Numbered from the stretch's first letter, positions 12,586 to 21,987 are shown. The stretch is DNA of 64,000 bases from CBDIDH01 sp965277595 (GCA_965277595.1 CBDIDH010000001.1:496001-560000); one strand, 5' to 3'. Numbers and translations: made by a program. The notes: generated by a model not told the origin, from the letters alone.

Positions 12586-13383
12586 GTGGCCTGGACGCCG
12601 TCTTGGCCCTCAAATCGGGAGGTCGCGGGGTGCTTACGGTCGTGCTGGCGCGGCGGAATCAGTGCGCTCGGATCGCTGGTCTTTCCCTGGACTTGCCCGA
12701 TCTGCGAGAGGGGTTCCGAAGGGGAGTTGGCGCCGTTTTGCATCGACTGCCGGGCTGAACTGCTAGGCGCGGCGGGGGCGGCCTGCCCGAGGTGTGCGAT
12801 GCCGGTCGGATCGTGGGGGGTTCGGCCGGAAGGGTGCGGCGAGTGCCGGGGGCGTCGTCAACCAGGCTTTGATGCGGCGGTGGCGCTCGGGCCGTATCAG
12901 GGGCCGATCCGAGACCTCTGTCTCCGCCTGAAACATGAGCCGGAAGGGTGGATTGCGCCCTGGTTGGGGAAGCTGCTTGTTGACGCCAGGCCAATCTTGC
13001 AAGAGGAAGCGGCGAAGGCGGCCGGGGCCTGGGTGGTGCCGATCCCGTTGCACTGGAGCCGACGCTGGGCGCGGGGTTATAACCAGTCGGATGGGCTGGC
13101 GCGCGGGGTTGCCAGGCGGCTCGGCCTTCGGGTCTTCCACCCTCTGCGCCGCGTGCGATCGACGGCGATTCTCGCGGGGCAAGGACGGGCGGAACGGGCG
13201 AAGTCGATGCGGGGAGCCTTCGGGGTTCGGGGGACGCCGGATTTGAAAGGGCGGACGGTCTTCCTGGTGGACGACATCCTGACGACTGGGGCGACCTGCG
13301 CGGCCGCCGCCCGAGTCTTGAAGCGGGCAGGGGCAACGCGCGTGGTCGCGGTGGTGATCGGTCGAGCCGAGGGGAGACTCTGA
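12586..13383 (+). CDS. comF: ComF-family phosphoribosyltransferase-like protein
   Basis: A 265-residue protein. N-terminal paired cysteines (CPICERG, then CIDC, CPRC, CGEC) are typical of the ComF zinc finger; next comes the LGPYQGPIRDLCLRLKHE segment, PIPLHWSRRWARGYNQSDGLARGVA, and the PRPP-binding loop VFLVDDILTTGAT near residue 222. ComF proteins take part in DNA uptake in competent bacteria, but the family is also common in non-competent species. It starts with GTG at 12586, with GGATGGAGGG upstream. It ends four bases before hemC, implying co-expression. Confidence 0.92.
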   Translation: MAWTPSWPSNREVAGCLRSCWRGGISALGSLVFPWTCPICERGSEGELAPFCIDCRAELLGAAGAACPRCAMPVGSWGVRPEGCGECRGRRQPGFDAAVALGPYQGPIRDLCLRLKHEPEGWIAPWLGKLLVDARPILQEEAAKAAGAWVVPIPLHWSRRWARGYNQSDGLARGVARRLGLRVFHPLRRVRSTAILAGQGRAERAKSMRGAFGVRGTPDLKGRTVFLVDDILTTGATCAAAARVLKRAGATRVVAVVIGRAEGRL

Positions 13384-13387
13384 GCCG

Positions 13388-14320
13388 ATGGGACTCGACG
13401 GAGGCACGGTCCGGATCGGGACAAGGGGGAGCCCCCTGGCGCGCTGGCAGGCGACCTGGGTCGCCGACCGACTCCGGGAAAGCCATCCGGGCCTGGTCGT
13501 CGAATTGATCGAGATCAAGACGCAGGGCGACCGTGATCGGAATACGCCACTGGCTCAAATCGGCGGCCTCGGCTTGTTCACGAAGGAAATTCAGCGTGCG
13601 TTGATGGAGGGAAGGGTCGACCTCGCCGTTCATAGTCTGAAAGACTTGCCCACGCAAGGGCCGGAGGCGTTGACGCTGGGGGCGGTTCCACCTCGGGAAG
13701 ACCCAGCCGATGTCCTGATTGCGCCGCGATTCAAGACGCTTGATGCCCTGCCTGACGGGGCGACGGTGGGAACCGGGTCGCTCAGGCGGCGCGCGCAACT
13801 TCTCTATCTGAGACCAGGTTTGCAGGTGGTCGGGGTCCGAGGGAACGTCGAGACCCGGTTGAATCAGGCCATTGAGGGGCGGCTTGATGCGGTCGTCCTG
13901 GCCGGGTCGGGGTTGAAGCGGCTCGGCCTGTCCGGGCAGATTACCGAGTGGCTCGCCCCGCCCCGGTTCTTGCCCGCCGTGGGGCAGGGAGCGCTGGGGA
14001 TCGAGTGCCGACTTGACGACACCGCGACCCTCGACCGGCTCGCCCCCCTGGATGACCCGGCGACCAGACGCGCCGTGCTTGCCGAACGCGCGGCGCTCGC
14101 CGAACTGGAGGGCGGGTGCATGATCCCGCTCGGAGCCTGGGGACGCGACCTGGGCGGCGATTCGATGGCGCTTGACGTGGCCGTCTTTGACACCGAAGGC
14201 CGGGAGCGGGTCATTGCCACCTTCGAAGGCTCGCGCGATGACCCGAAAGGGCTGGGCCGTAAAGTTGCCGAGGCGCTGAGGGGGCAGGGGGCCGAGCGCT
14301 TGCTAGCGAGAAAGGGCTGA
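13388..14320 (+). CDS. hemC: Porphobilinogen deaminase (hydroxymethylbilane synthase)
   Basis: A 310-residue enzyme of tetrapyrrole biosynthesis that polymerises four porphobilinogens to hydroxymethylbilane. Motifs: IGTRGSPLARWQA at the N-terminus, DLAVHSLKDLPT (78-88) with the catalytic Asp region, GTGSLRRRAQL (128-138), GVRGNVETRL (149-158), and the dipyrromethane cofactor Cys in EGGCMIPLGA (C244). Length is normal. It follows comF by four bases. No other hem gene is adjacent. Confidence 0.96.
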   Translation: MGLDGGTVRIGTRGSPLARWQATWVADRLRESHPGLVVELIEIKTQGDRDRNTPLAQIGGLGLFTKEIQRALMEGRVDLAVHSLKDLPTQGPEALTLGAVPPREDPADVLIAPRFKTLDALPDGATVGTGSLRRRAQLLYLRPGLQVVGVRGNVETRLNQAIEGRLDAVVLAGSGLKRLGLSGQITEWLAPPRFLPAVGQGALGIECRLDDTATLDRLAPLDDPATRRAVLAERAALAELEGGCMIPLGAWGRDLGGDSMALDVAVFDTEGRERVIATFEGSRDDPKGLGRKVAEALRGQGAERLLARKG

Positions 14321-14618
14321 TGCCCGAGAACTGAGGGGAAAGCGTTGAGAGCCTGGCTCCGGTGGCCAAAAATCGTTGACGGATCTTCGGTCAAAAGGGG
14401 TATGAGCCGGTTCCAAGGTGTTGCCGGAACGGCTGATGCAACCGGCAAGGGCGGCGGGTCGAGACCAGGAAATCCTGAGAGTCGGCCGAGGGAGGGGGCC
14501 GATATCTCAAGCCGGGGACGGCTGGCGGCTTCGAAAGCGGAGCCGAGACGCGGTCAGGCTTCAACCACCTTGCCGGGTCGAGGCGACCGCCGCTGTCCTC
14601 TAAGGTGAGTTCGTTTGT
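14321..14618. other. Intergenic region after hemC, nothing convincing seen
   Basis: About 300 bases with only short open frames. No repeat, hairpin with a T-run, or RNA gene was recognised. Confidence 0.5.
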
Positions 14619-16274
14619 TTGTTCCGAGCCATCGGACTCAAGAGCGGCACGGACCGACCGGAGCGGCTCCGCGTGCGACAAGACGATCTTGCGCGATTTC
14701 GACGCCGAACGCCAGAGCATGACCGACAACGGTCTGTCCAAGCCCCCGCAGCCGCGCGGGTCTGGCCGGCGGTTCTGGTTCTGCTTGTGGTGGCGACGAG
14801 TCTGGCCCTGGCGTTTTATGCCTCGGCCTGGCTGGTCGTGCCGTATCTCGCCGTGATCTCCCTGGTGCTGCGACCTCCTGGAACCGGCCGGAGAGTGGGA
14901 AACCCCTCAACGGCGAAGATTTCGGAGTCGCTGGCTCCCGCGGAGAGGATCGACGAGGTTGCGGGAACGGTCGACGTGGATAGCGTCGTCAGAACCGAAT
15001 CCCTCCTCACGGTGGTCGTTTCGAACGCCCCCGGTGAGGCTGAGGCCGATCGAGTCGACGTCCCGAATCCCGAGCTGTTGACGGGGAAAACCCGACGCGG
15101 CAAGGGGCGAGGTCGAAAGCCCAAATCGGTCGCGGCGACAGCCTTCGAGCTTTCGGAGCCTGTCTGGGTGCGGGTGGGTCCGGGAAAGTTTGTTCGAGCC
15201 GATCTGGCGACGTCGACAACCGCCGAGGAAGTCGCCTCGCCCGCCGATGCCGAGACCGAAACTCAGACAGTGGTCGATCAAAGACCTTTGCCTGACTCGA
15301 ATGAGGCATCGGTTGATGAGTCCGTGACTCCGATGGAGGCCGTCCAGGCGCTCCGAGGTGTTGAACCCGGGGCGGAAGGAACTCTCGCGAAGGGTTCAGG
15401 TTTCGGGTTGATCGATTCCGACCAGGCGGCCAGGCCGTCGGGCGAAGGAGACGAGGAAGGAAGTGGGTGGGATCGTGGAGTGGAGTCGGATCTCGGACAA
15501 AAGGTCTCGGCCGGCGGCGAGCCGGACTTTGCAGACGTGGGATCGTCGGGGGATAACGGTATCGCACCGGATGCCTTCGAGGAGAACGCGGCGGAAGTCC
15601 CGAGCGTCGATTCTGGCCTGAGTCCGATTGAATTCGAGGTTGAACCGCTCCAGAATCAGGCCCAGACCCCTGAAATCGTTTCTGACGTTCCGACCCTCGG
15701 GCCGACCGAGGTTGTCGTTGAGAATCCCGAACCAAATCCCGAGCAAACAAGTTTTCCGGCGGTCGTCTTCAAGATCGCCCGAGCGTGGCGAGAGCCGCTC
15801 TCGACGCGATCGAAGACGATGGCCCGACCGCAAAGACAGCGGTCCCTGGTGGTCCAACCGCGTGGCAGCGGAGCCCGATCAAGCTTGAAGAAGGCCGGGG
15901 CGACCCGGCGCGCATCGGGGCCGTCGGGTCAACAATGGGGTGTCGGCCGATCGAACCGGGTTGCCGGGGCGATCCGTCAACCTTATCTGCCGCGACACGC
16001 GTCACGTCCGTTTCATCCCGATCGCACGCATCCACCCCGGTCGCCCCCCTGCCGCGGCGGAACGGAAGCAGAGAGACTTCGAGGGGCGGTCCCCGGCCGA
16101 GCCGATCGGTCGAGGGCCGCCCCTCGGTGCATTCTCGGTCGGTCAAGATCCGACAACACCGTACGTTCAACCTCGCCGAAAAATTTGGAGAATTTTGAGA
16201 CGAATTCGTCAGATCAACCCCTGATATTCAAATTGCCTTCATATTGCGATGGAGAATACGGACGCGAACCGTGA
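14619..16274 (+). CDS. Low-complexity membrane-anchored hypothetical protein
   Basis: Up to 551 residues; the true start is uncertain (TTG 14619 or GTG 14673). A hydrophobic stretch VWPAVLVLLVVATSLALAFY and a second segment VVPYLAVISLVL suggest one or two membrane helices near residues 48-85. A long acidic, Ser/Pro/Glu-rich region follows, including the conserved-looking segment EPVWVRVGPGKFVRADLA, and then a basic Arg/Ser/Pro tail. I recognise no enzyme family; I recall the VRVGPGKFVR type segment from planctomycete hypothetical proteins but cannot verify it. The frame stays open for 1.6 kb and no competing gene is seen. The basic tail may partly be composition-driven. Confidence 0.5.
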   Translation: MFRAIGLKSGTDRPERLRVRQDDLARFRRRTPEHDRQRSVQAPAAARVWPAVLVLLVVATSLALAFYASAWLVVPYLAVISLVLRPPGTGRRVGNPSTAKISESLAPAERIDEVAGTVDVDSVVRTESLLTVVVSNAPGEAEADRVDVPNPELLTGKTRRGKGRGRKPKSVAATAFELSEPVWVRVGPGKFVRADLATSTTAEEVASPADAETETQTVVDQRPLPDSNEASVDESVTPMEAVQALRGVEPGAEGTLAKGSGFGLIDSDQAARPSGEGDEEGSGWDRGVESDLGQKVSAGGEPDFADVGSSGDNGIAPDAFEENAAEVPSVDSGLSPIEFEVEPLQNQAQTPEIVSDVPTLGPTEVVVENPEPNPEQTSFPAVVFKIARAWREPLSTRSKTMARPQRQRSLVVQPRGSGARSSLKKAGATRRASGPSGQQWGVGRSNRVAGAIRQPYLPRHASRPFHPDRTHPPRSPPCRGGTEAERLRGAVPGRADRSRAAPRCILGRSRSDNTVRSTSPKNLENFETNSSDQPLIFKLPSYCDGEYGREP

Positions 16275-16308
16275 TATCTCTCTCGATCCATACCCCGACA
16301 TCGAAAAG

Positions 16309-17424
16309 ATGGCCTGGATGCGCACCAAGATTTTCTGGAAACGCGAGATTCGCCGCTCTGGCTTCACCCTGATCGAGCTTCTGGTCGTGATTGCCATCAT
16401 CGCCGTCCTGATTGCCCTGCTCTTGCCCGCCGTTCAGGCGGCGCGTGAGGCGGCCAGACGGGCGCAATGCACGAATAACCTGAAGCAGATTGGCCTGGCG
16501 GATCACAATTACGAGAGCACGAACTCGACCTTCCCTCCTTCCAATATTCAGCAAGAGGGGACGTACCCGACCGTCGCCTGGACGAACAACTGGAGCGCTC
16601 TGGCGAAGATCTTGCCGTTCGCCGAGGGGGGATCGCAGTACAACGCGATGAACTTCACGGTGAAGGATAGCCAGCCGCAAAACACGACCGTCTGCGGTCT
16701 TCTGATTGCCATGTTCGTCTGTCCGAGCGACCCGAACACCCAGACATTCAACGACGGCGGAACCGTCTTCGGCGCCACGAATTACGGCCCGAACGACGGC
16801 GACTGGTATGTCTTCAGCTGGCCCGACACGCCGTCATCGAAGATCGGCACCGGCGCGGGGGCACCGACCCGAGCCCCCTTCTCGGTGAACCGGACGCGGG
16901 GAATCGCGCAGTTCCTCGACGGCACCTCGAACACAATCCTTTATTCCGAGATCAAGTCCTTCCAACCTCGGATCAAGTGCGCATCACTCTTCAGCAGCGT
17001 GCCCGACACGACTCCGACGAGCTTTCCAGGGCCGGCCGACCCGATCCCCGCGTCGTACATGTCCTGCGGAGTCCCGGACAACAAGTTCCACTCGCGCTGG
17101 TCGAACGGCGGGGTTTATCACGCTGGGTTCACGACTGCCTGGCCGCCCAACAAGTTCACGCCGACGAACGTTCCGGCGGGAACCGTCTTCACCTTCCCCG
17201 GGCCTCGCGCCGGCTTGCTTGACACCGATATCATCAGCGCCAACGAGAACGACGGCGGCCCGACCTATGCCGCCTTCACCAGCCGGAGCTATCACTCGGG
17301 CGGTGTGAATAGTCTCTTTGCCGATGGGAGCGTCCGGTACATCAAGACGAGCGTGAATCCTGTGACCTGGCGCGCACTCGGCACGATCGCGGGCAATGAG
17401 GTCGTTTCCAGCGACTCGTACTGA
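16309..17424 (+). CDS. DUF1559 (SBP_bac_10) protein with type IV pilin-like N-terminus
   Basis: About 371 residues from ATG 16309 (an ATG 60 bases upstream is in frame). The prepilin signal SGFTLIELLVVIAIIAVLIALLLPAVQ, cut after the Gly, is followed by AAREAARRAQCTNNLKQIGLA, the signature of the large planctomycete DUF1559 family. The C-terminus has the family H-x(9)-DG pattern (YHSGGVNSLFADGSVRYI) and ends VNPVTWRALGTIAGNEV. Such proteins are thought to be processed by prepilin peptidase and assembled or secreted through a type II/IV machinery; their role is unknown and a genome may encode dozens. A terminator follows at 17467. Confidence 0.93.
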   Translation: MAWMRTKIFWKREIRRSGFTLIELLVVIAIIAVLIALLLPAVQAAREAARRAQCTNNLKQIGLADHNYESTNSTFPPSNIQQEGTYPTVAWTNNWSALAKILPFAEGGSQYNAMNFTVKDSQPQNTTVCGLLIAMFVCPSDPNTQTFNDGGTVFGATNYGPNDGDWYVFSWPDTPSSKIGTGAGAPTRAPFSVNRTRGIAQFLDGTSNTILYSEIKSFQPRIKCASLFSSVPDTTPTSFPGPADPIPASYMSCGVPDNKFHSRWSNGGVYHAGFTTAWPPNKFTPTNVPAGTVFTFPGPRAGLLDTDIISANENDGGPTYAAFTSRSYHSGGVNSLFADGSVRYIKTSVNPVTWRALGTIAGNEVVSSDSY

Positions 17425-17466
17425 CGGCGCCTGCTTGCTTTGACAGAAAACGGCGATCGACCGCTT

Positions 17467-17515
17467 CCCGGCCGACGGGCAACCGCAAGGTGGTTCCCGC
17501 CCGGCCGGGTTTTTT
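17467..17515 (+). terminator. Factor-independent terminator after the DUF1559 gene
   Basis: CCCGGCCG..CGGG.AACC, loop GCAA, then GG..GGTT.CCCG.CGGCCGGG followed by six T. The stem is GC-rich with small bulges. It sits 43 bases after the stop codon. Confidence 0.85.
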
Positions 17516-17601
17516 CGTATCATCGAAGGGGCGATCGGGTCGACTCCCGGAGTGGGGGCGACCTTTCGATTGGTCCAGGGCGAGGGGGCGGCGAGACGGT
17601 C

Positions 17602-18309
17602 ATGATCCGGGCGGTTATTTTTGATTTCAACGGCGTCTTGCTCGACGATGAGCCCTTACACTTCGCCATGTTCCGCGAGGTCCTCATGGAAGAAGGAGTC
17701 ACGATCACAACCGAGGATTACCACACGCGTTACCTCGGCCTCGACGACCGCGGTTGTTTTGAGGCGGCGCTTCTCGACGGCGGTCAGACGGCCGATTCCG
17801 AACGGCTCGACGCCCTGATCGCCCGCAAGGCCGTGCGCTATGCCGAGGAAGCCGGCAAGGGGCTGACCTTCTTTCCCGGAGCGGCCGACTGCCTGGCGAC
17901 CCTCGCGGCGCGCTGGCCGCTGGCAATCAACTCTGGAGCGCTCCGGCCAGAAATCGAATTCGCCCTGAATCTGCTCGACCGACGCGATCAGGTCGCGGTG
18001 ATCGTCTCCGCCGAGGAGACAGCGCGTTGCAAGCCCGACCCGCAAGGCTACACGCTCGCCCTTGAGGGCCTCCGCCGACTTGGCGGACCACTCGCCGACC
18101 TGGAACCGGCCCATTGTCTGGTAATCGAGGACAGCCTCGCCGGAATCGAAAGTGCCAAGGGAGCCGGAATGCACGCCGTCGGCGTCCCGAACACGTACAC
18201 GGCCGCGCCGCTTCTCGCCGCCGGGGCCGACGCGGTTGTTTCCGGCCTTCCCGAGTTCACTCCCGGCTGGATCGCCGATCATTTTCCTCCGGCGCACGGA
18301 ACGACTTGA
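17602..18309 (+). CDS. HAD-superfamily hydrolase (beta-phosphoglucomutase/phosphatase-like) with DxN motif
   Basis: A 235-residue protein from ATG 17602. Motif I is VIFDFNGVLLDDEP: D8 is the nucleophile, but position 10 is Asn where HAD phosphatases and beta-PGM have the general acid/base Asp. Motif II is AINSGALRPEI (Ser present), motif III CKPDPQGY (Lys), and motif IV IEDSLAGIESA. The helical cap following motif I (LHFAMFREVL...YHTRYLGLDDRGCF) fits subfamily IA. The substrate is unknown; the Asn may slow or alter hydrolysis. An upstream extension to 17440 is open but runs through the preceding terminator, so it is rejected. Confidence 0.85.
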   Translation: MIRAVIFDFNGVLLDDEPLHFAMFREVLMEEGVTITTEDYHTRYLGLDDRGCFEAALLDGGQTADSERLDALIARKAVRYAEEAGKGLTFFPGAADCLATLAARWPLAINSGALRPEIEFALNLLDRRDQVAVIVSAEETARCKPDPQGYTLALEGLRRLGGPLADLEPAHCLVIEDSLAGIESAKGAGMHAVGVPNTYTAAPLLAAGADAVVSGLPEFTPGWIADHFPPAHGTT

Positions 18310-18336
18310 GACGTCTCCGGGGACGCTAGAGCTGCA

Positions 18337-18364
18337 AAAGGGCAAAGGGCAAAGGGCAAAGGGC
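18337..18364. repeat. Heptad repeat AAAGGGC, four perfect copies
   Basis: Four head-to-tail AAAGGGC units between the HAD gene and the receiver-like gene. The period matches the CAAAGGA and CCAATGA repeats elsewhere in the window. Confidence 0.93.
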
Positions 18365-18440
18365 AAAGAGAGGCTGTCTTTTGCCCGGAGAAGCTTGGAT
18401 TTTACGAAGAAACGACATTTGATATGATACAACAACGATC

Positions 18441-18833
18441 ATGAAAGAACTCACCCCCGAGGCGGCGGGTCCGTCGGGCTTGCTCCTGAGCAAGGACCTG
18501 ATTTTTACGTTGAAAGTGACAGGAACAGCGCGCGAGCTGGGCCAGAGGGTTCTGGTCGCGGGCAATCAGGCGCTGGCGATGTCGATGATCGGCCAGTGGC
18601 GGCCGAAGGTCGTTTTTGTCGACCTCGCGGCTGGGGATCTCGTCGCTGGCCCGGCCCTGCTCGCCTATCAGAAGGCCGCGGAGCCGGGAACTCCCTTCGT
18701 CGCTTTCGGGTCGCATGTTGACGTCGCCGCGCTCGATGCCGCGCGAGCCGCGGGCTGCGATCCAGTAATGCCACGCAGCAAATTCTCGGCCGAATTGCCG
18801 GCCTTGATCCGGGATTATTTCGGGGTCGAATAG
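18441..18833 (+). CDS. Receiver-like (CheY-fold) single-domain protein
   Basis: A 130-residue protein. The segments SKDLIFTLKVTGTARELG, KVVFVDLAAGDLVAG, PFVAFGSHVDVAALDAARAAGCDPVMPRSKFSAELPALI follow the alternating beta/alpha order of a response-regulator receiver: a strand ending in Asp at the phospho-site position (VVFVDL), then the beta-4 and Lys-region-like end (MPRSKF). The N-terminal acidic pair normally found after beta-1 is not evident, so it may be a pseudo-receiver. It has no output domain and no adjacent kinase. It is separated from hppA by a bidirectional hairpin. Confidence 0.65.
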   Translation: MKELTPEAAGPSGLLLSKDLIFTLKVTGTARELGQRVLVAGNQALAMSMIGQWRPKVVFVDLAAGDLVAGPALLAYQKAAEPGTPFVAFGSHVDVAALDAARAAGCDPVMPRSKFSAELPALIRDYFGVE

Positions 18834-18860
18834 AAGAAACGAAGGGAAACGAACCGAAGC

Positions 18861-18911
18861 AAACCACGAGATGGATCTCTCAGGATCATTTGAGAGATCA
18901 TCTCGCGGTTT
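18861..18911. terminator. Bidirectional terminator between the receiver-like gene and hppA
   Basis: A near-perfect 21-bp inverted repeat (AAACC.CGAGAT.GATCTCTCA, 8-base loop, then its complement ending in TTT) lies between the converging stop codons at 18833 and 18928. It can serve both strands. Confidence 0.82.
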
Positions 18912-18927
18912 GAAGGTCCGAGGGGGT

Positions 18928-21690
18928 TCAGTGGCTGGCGGCCTCGGCGAGGGTCTCGTTCTTTTCGCCGGAGAGTTCGGCCTCGACGTCGCGGAGTTCC
19001 TTGCTCTCGGTCTTGGACCGCCAGACGGCCCAGGCGACACCAAGGAGGCAGGCGAAGCCGACGAGATAAAGCACGGGGCGGCCCGAGTAGTCAATAATTG
19101 GCACGATCGCCAGCAGGGCGACCATGTTCATGACCTTGATGAGCGGGTTGAGCGCGGGGCCGGCCGTGTCTTTCAAGGGGTCGCCGACAGTGTCGCCGGT
19201 AACGGCGGCCTTGTGCTTCTCGGACCCCTTGCCCGAGAATTCGGTGCGAGGCTCGTCCTCGACGAGCTTCTTGGCGTTGTCCCAGGCGCCTCCGGCATTG
19301 GCCATGAAGACGGCCAGAAGCTGGCCGACGATGATCATGCCCGCGAGGTAGCCGCCGAGCGACTGCGGGCCGAGGACAATGCCGACCAGGATCGGCATCA
19401 GGATCGCCAGAAGCGCCGGGCCGACGAGTTCCGACTGCGCCGCGGAGGTGCAGATGTTGACGACCCGGCCGTAGTCGGGCTTCTTGGTCCCCGCCCAGAT
19501 TTCCTTGTCGCGGAACTGAAGCCGGCATTCCTTGACGATCAGGAAGGCCGCTCGGCCGACGGCCCGGATCAGCATCGAGCTGAAGAGCAAGGGGACGACC
19601 CCGCCGATCAGGGCGCCGACGAAGACCTCGGGATAGGCGATCGAGAGTTTGGCGGCCTGTTCAAAGTATTGCGCCTCGGTCATCTTATCAATGTTCGCCT
19701 CGCTCTTGACGGCGATCACGGCGATGAAGCTGGCGAAGAGACTCACGGCGGCGATGACCGCCGAGCCGATGGCGATTCCTTTTGTTTCCGCCTTGGTCGT
19801 GTTGCCGACGGCGTCGAGGTCGGCGAGGATCTGGCGGGCTCGCTTGTAGTTTTCCTCGCCCATCTCGTCGCGGTCGTAGCCCATCTCGCCGATCCCGTTC
19901 GAGTTGTCGGCGACCGGGCCGAAGACGTCCATGCTGATCGTGTTGCCGGTCAAGGTGAGCATGCCAATCCCGCACATCGCCACGCCATACGCGACAAAGA
20001 TCGGCGCCGCGCCTGAGTAGACGAAGACCGAAAGCAGAATCGCGCCGGCGATTATCAGGGTGGCCACCACGGCGGATTCATAACCGACCGCGAAGCCCTG
20101 GATGATGTTCGTCGCATGCCCGGTCGTACATGCCTTGACGAGTGACTTCACGGGCGCGAAGTGGGTATGCGTGTAATAACTCGTGGCCTTGTTGAGCGCA
20201 ACGGCCAGGACAATCCCGATCAGGCAGGTCCAGGCGGGGCGGAGGTCCAGCCCTTGCCAGCCAAGGTTGGACCAGAAGGGCTGGCTGGGCGACAGAATCG
20301 GGTGATTTTCCGGATAATTCTGGATGAACGAACGGACGGCCGCGGCTTTCGACTCGGTCGAGCCGGCGAGATTCCTCTCGAACCCGGCCCGAGCCTTCAC
20401 AAAGTCGTCGGTGAGACGATATCCCCCCGCCGCCTGCGGGAATTTGCGGATGTACTCGTCGTCAAAGTGGAGGTAACCGAGGCCCAGCGCGAAGAATCCG
20501 GCGACGCTGATGATCGACCCGATGATGAACCCGCGGTGGACCGAGTGAAGCGCCTCGTCACTCGTGCTGTTCGCCCCGGCCTTGACGCTATACGTGCTGA
20601 TGATCGACCCGACGACACCGATCGCCCGGACGAGCAAGGGGAAGATGACCCCCTTGTGGCCGAAGCTGGCGAACCCGAGAATCATCGCGGCGACGATCGT
20701 CACCTCGTAACTCTCAAAGATATCCGCCGCCATTCCCGCGCAGTCGCCGACATTGTCACCGACGTTGTCGGCAATTGTCGCGGCGTTGCGGGGGTCGTCC
20801 TCGGGAATATCTTTCTCAACCTTGCCAACAAGGTCGGCGCCGACGTCGGCGGCCTTCGTGTAGATTCCGCCGCCGACCCTCATGAAGAGGGCTAGCAGGG
20901 TGCCGCCGAAGCCGAAGCCGAGCAAGACCTCATAGGCGTGCTCGCCATATGCCATGAAGATCAAGGTGCCGCCGAGAAGGCCGAGACCATCCGTGAGCAT
21001 CCCGGTGATCGTTCCGGTCCGGTAGCCAAGCTGAAGGGCCGCGCCATAACTGGTCCGCGCCGCGGCGGCGACGCGGAGGTTGCCGCGAACAGCCAGGCTC
21101 ATGCCGACGAAGCCGACGGTCCAGGAAAAGGTCGCTCCCATGAAGAAGGCCGCGGCCCGGCCGACCGCGACCGCGGCCTTTGACTCGGCCGTGAAATAGA
21201 CGATGGCGGTGATCAGAAAGACGAGCCAGACGATCGCCTTGAACTGGCGGCCGAGATAGGCGTTGGCCCCCTCGCGGATCGCCTTGGCGACTTCGCGCAT
21301 GCGCTCGGTCCCCTGATCGGCGCCAAGGACCTGACCGACGAGCATCAACGCGTAGATCAGACCGGCGACGGCGACGCCCAGAACGACCCAGAGCGAGATT
21401 CGCTCGGCGGTCGTGTAGTGCGGGTCGTGGAGGAACCCGAAGTATTCAAAGGGAGGCTCGGCCGAGACCGCCGCCCGGGTTGCCTCGGCCTCGGAACCGG
21501 CGGCCCTGGGGGCCTCGACAAGAGCGGGAGCCGGCGCGTTCTCGCGGGCCGTCTCGGAGGATGGATGCGCGGCGGGGGCCGGAACATCATTAAATGCCTG
21601 GGCGAGGGCCGGGCTTGCCGACAAGGCTAGCGCGGTTGCCAGCGCCGCGAGCGCGACGCGGGAGAAGGCTTGACAACGTTGCAGTCGCAT
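18928..21690 (-). CDS. hppA: Membrane-bound proton-translocating pyrophosphatase, K+-independent type
   Basis: 920 residues from the ATG at 21690, which follows GGAGG; the open frame extends 121 codons further upstream only because it reads through a heptad repeat. The enzyme couples PPi hydrolysis to cation export across the membrane. An N-terminal signal-peptide-like segment and ~80-residue Ala/Pro-rich stretch precede the usual start. Signatures: AADVGADLVGKVEKDIPEDDPRN (283-305) and DNVGDNVGDCAGMAADIFES (308-327), then GNTTKAETKGIAIGS; Lys after GNTT is the residue that marks K+-independent H+-PPases. About 15 hydrophobic segments are present. A ~70-residue insert (around YIRKFPQAAGGYR...GLDLRPAW) and the N-terminal extension explain the length over the usual 700-750. 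Confidence 0.95.
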   Translation of the reverse strand: MRLQRCQAFSRVALAALATALALSASPALAQAFNDVPAPAAHPSSETARENAPAPALVEAPRAAGSEAEATRAAVSAEPPFEYFGFLHDPHYTTAERISLWVVLGVAVAGLIYALMLVGQVLGADQGTERMREVAKAIREGANAYLGRQFKAIVWLVFLITAIVYFTAESKAAVAVGRAAAFFMGATFSWTVGFVGMSLAVRGNLRVAAAARTSYGAALQLGYRTGTITGMLTDGLGLLGGTLIFMAYGEHAYEVLLGFGFGGTLLALFMRVGGGIYTKAADVGADLVGKVEKDIPEDDPRNAATIADNVGDNVGDCAGMAADIFESYEVTIVAAMILGFASFGHKGVIFPLLVRAIGVVGSIISTYSVKAGANSTSDEALHSVHRGFIIGSIISVAGFFALGLGYLHFDDEYIRKFPQAAGGYRLTDDFVKARAGFERNLAGSTESKAAAVRSFIQNYPENHPILSPSQPFWSNLGWQGLDLRPAWTCLIGIVLAVALNKATSYYTHTHFAPVKSLVKACTTGHATNIIQGFAVGYESAVVATLIIAGAILLSVFVYSGAAPIFVAYGVAMCGIGMLTLTGNTISMDVFGPVADNSNGIGEMGYDRDEMGEENYKRARQILADLDAVGNTTKAETKGIAIGSAVIAAVSLFASFIAVIAVKSEANIDKMTEAQYFEQAAKLSIAYPEVFVGALIGGVVPLLFSSMLIRAVGRAAFLIVKECRLQFRDKEIWAGTKKPDYGRVVNICTSAAQSELVGPALLAILMPILVGIVLGPQSLGGYLAGMIIVGQLLAVFMANAGGAWDNAKKLVEDEPRTEFSGKGSEKHKAAVTGDTVGDPLKDTAGPALNPLIKVMNMVALLAIVPIIDYSGRPVLYLVGFACLLGVAWAVWRSKTESKELRDVEAELSGEKNETLAEAASH

Positions 21691-21987
21691 CGGATCTGCC
21701 TCCGCTCTGTACTGTGATTCGCCTGGGTCGTTCCTTGCCAGAAGGCGCTGTCGGAGCGCGGTCGAGAAATCGCCCGGCTCTTCGCGGGCCTGGTCGACGC
21801 AAGACCCTGATCCGGCCGGTCGATACCGTCCATCCTTCGCGTCGATCTGAATTCGGAAGAAACGACGGGAGCCGGCCCGGCCGGCCGACACTCCACGGAT
21901 TAGACACCACCGCCCGCCCGACCGAAAGACGGTAGGCCGGGAAACGAAGCAATGGCGGGACGAGTGACACGGGAGAAATGCAAAGTT

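Noticed and set aside
12659..13798. 379-residue minus-strand open frame.
   Set aside because: Mirror of comF and hemC in GC-rich DNA.
18871..20016. 381-residue plus-strand open frame.
   Set aside because: Antisense to hppA; high GC keeps the frame open.
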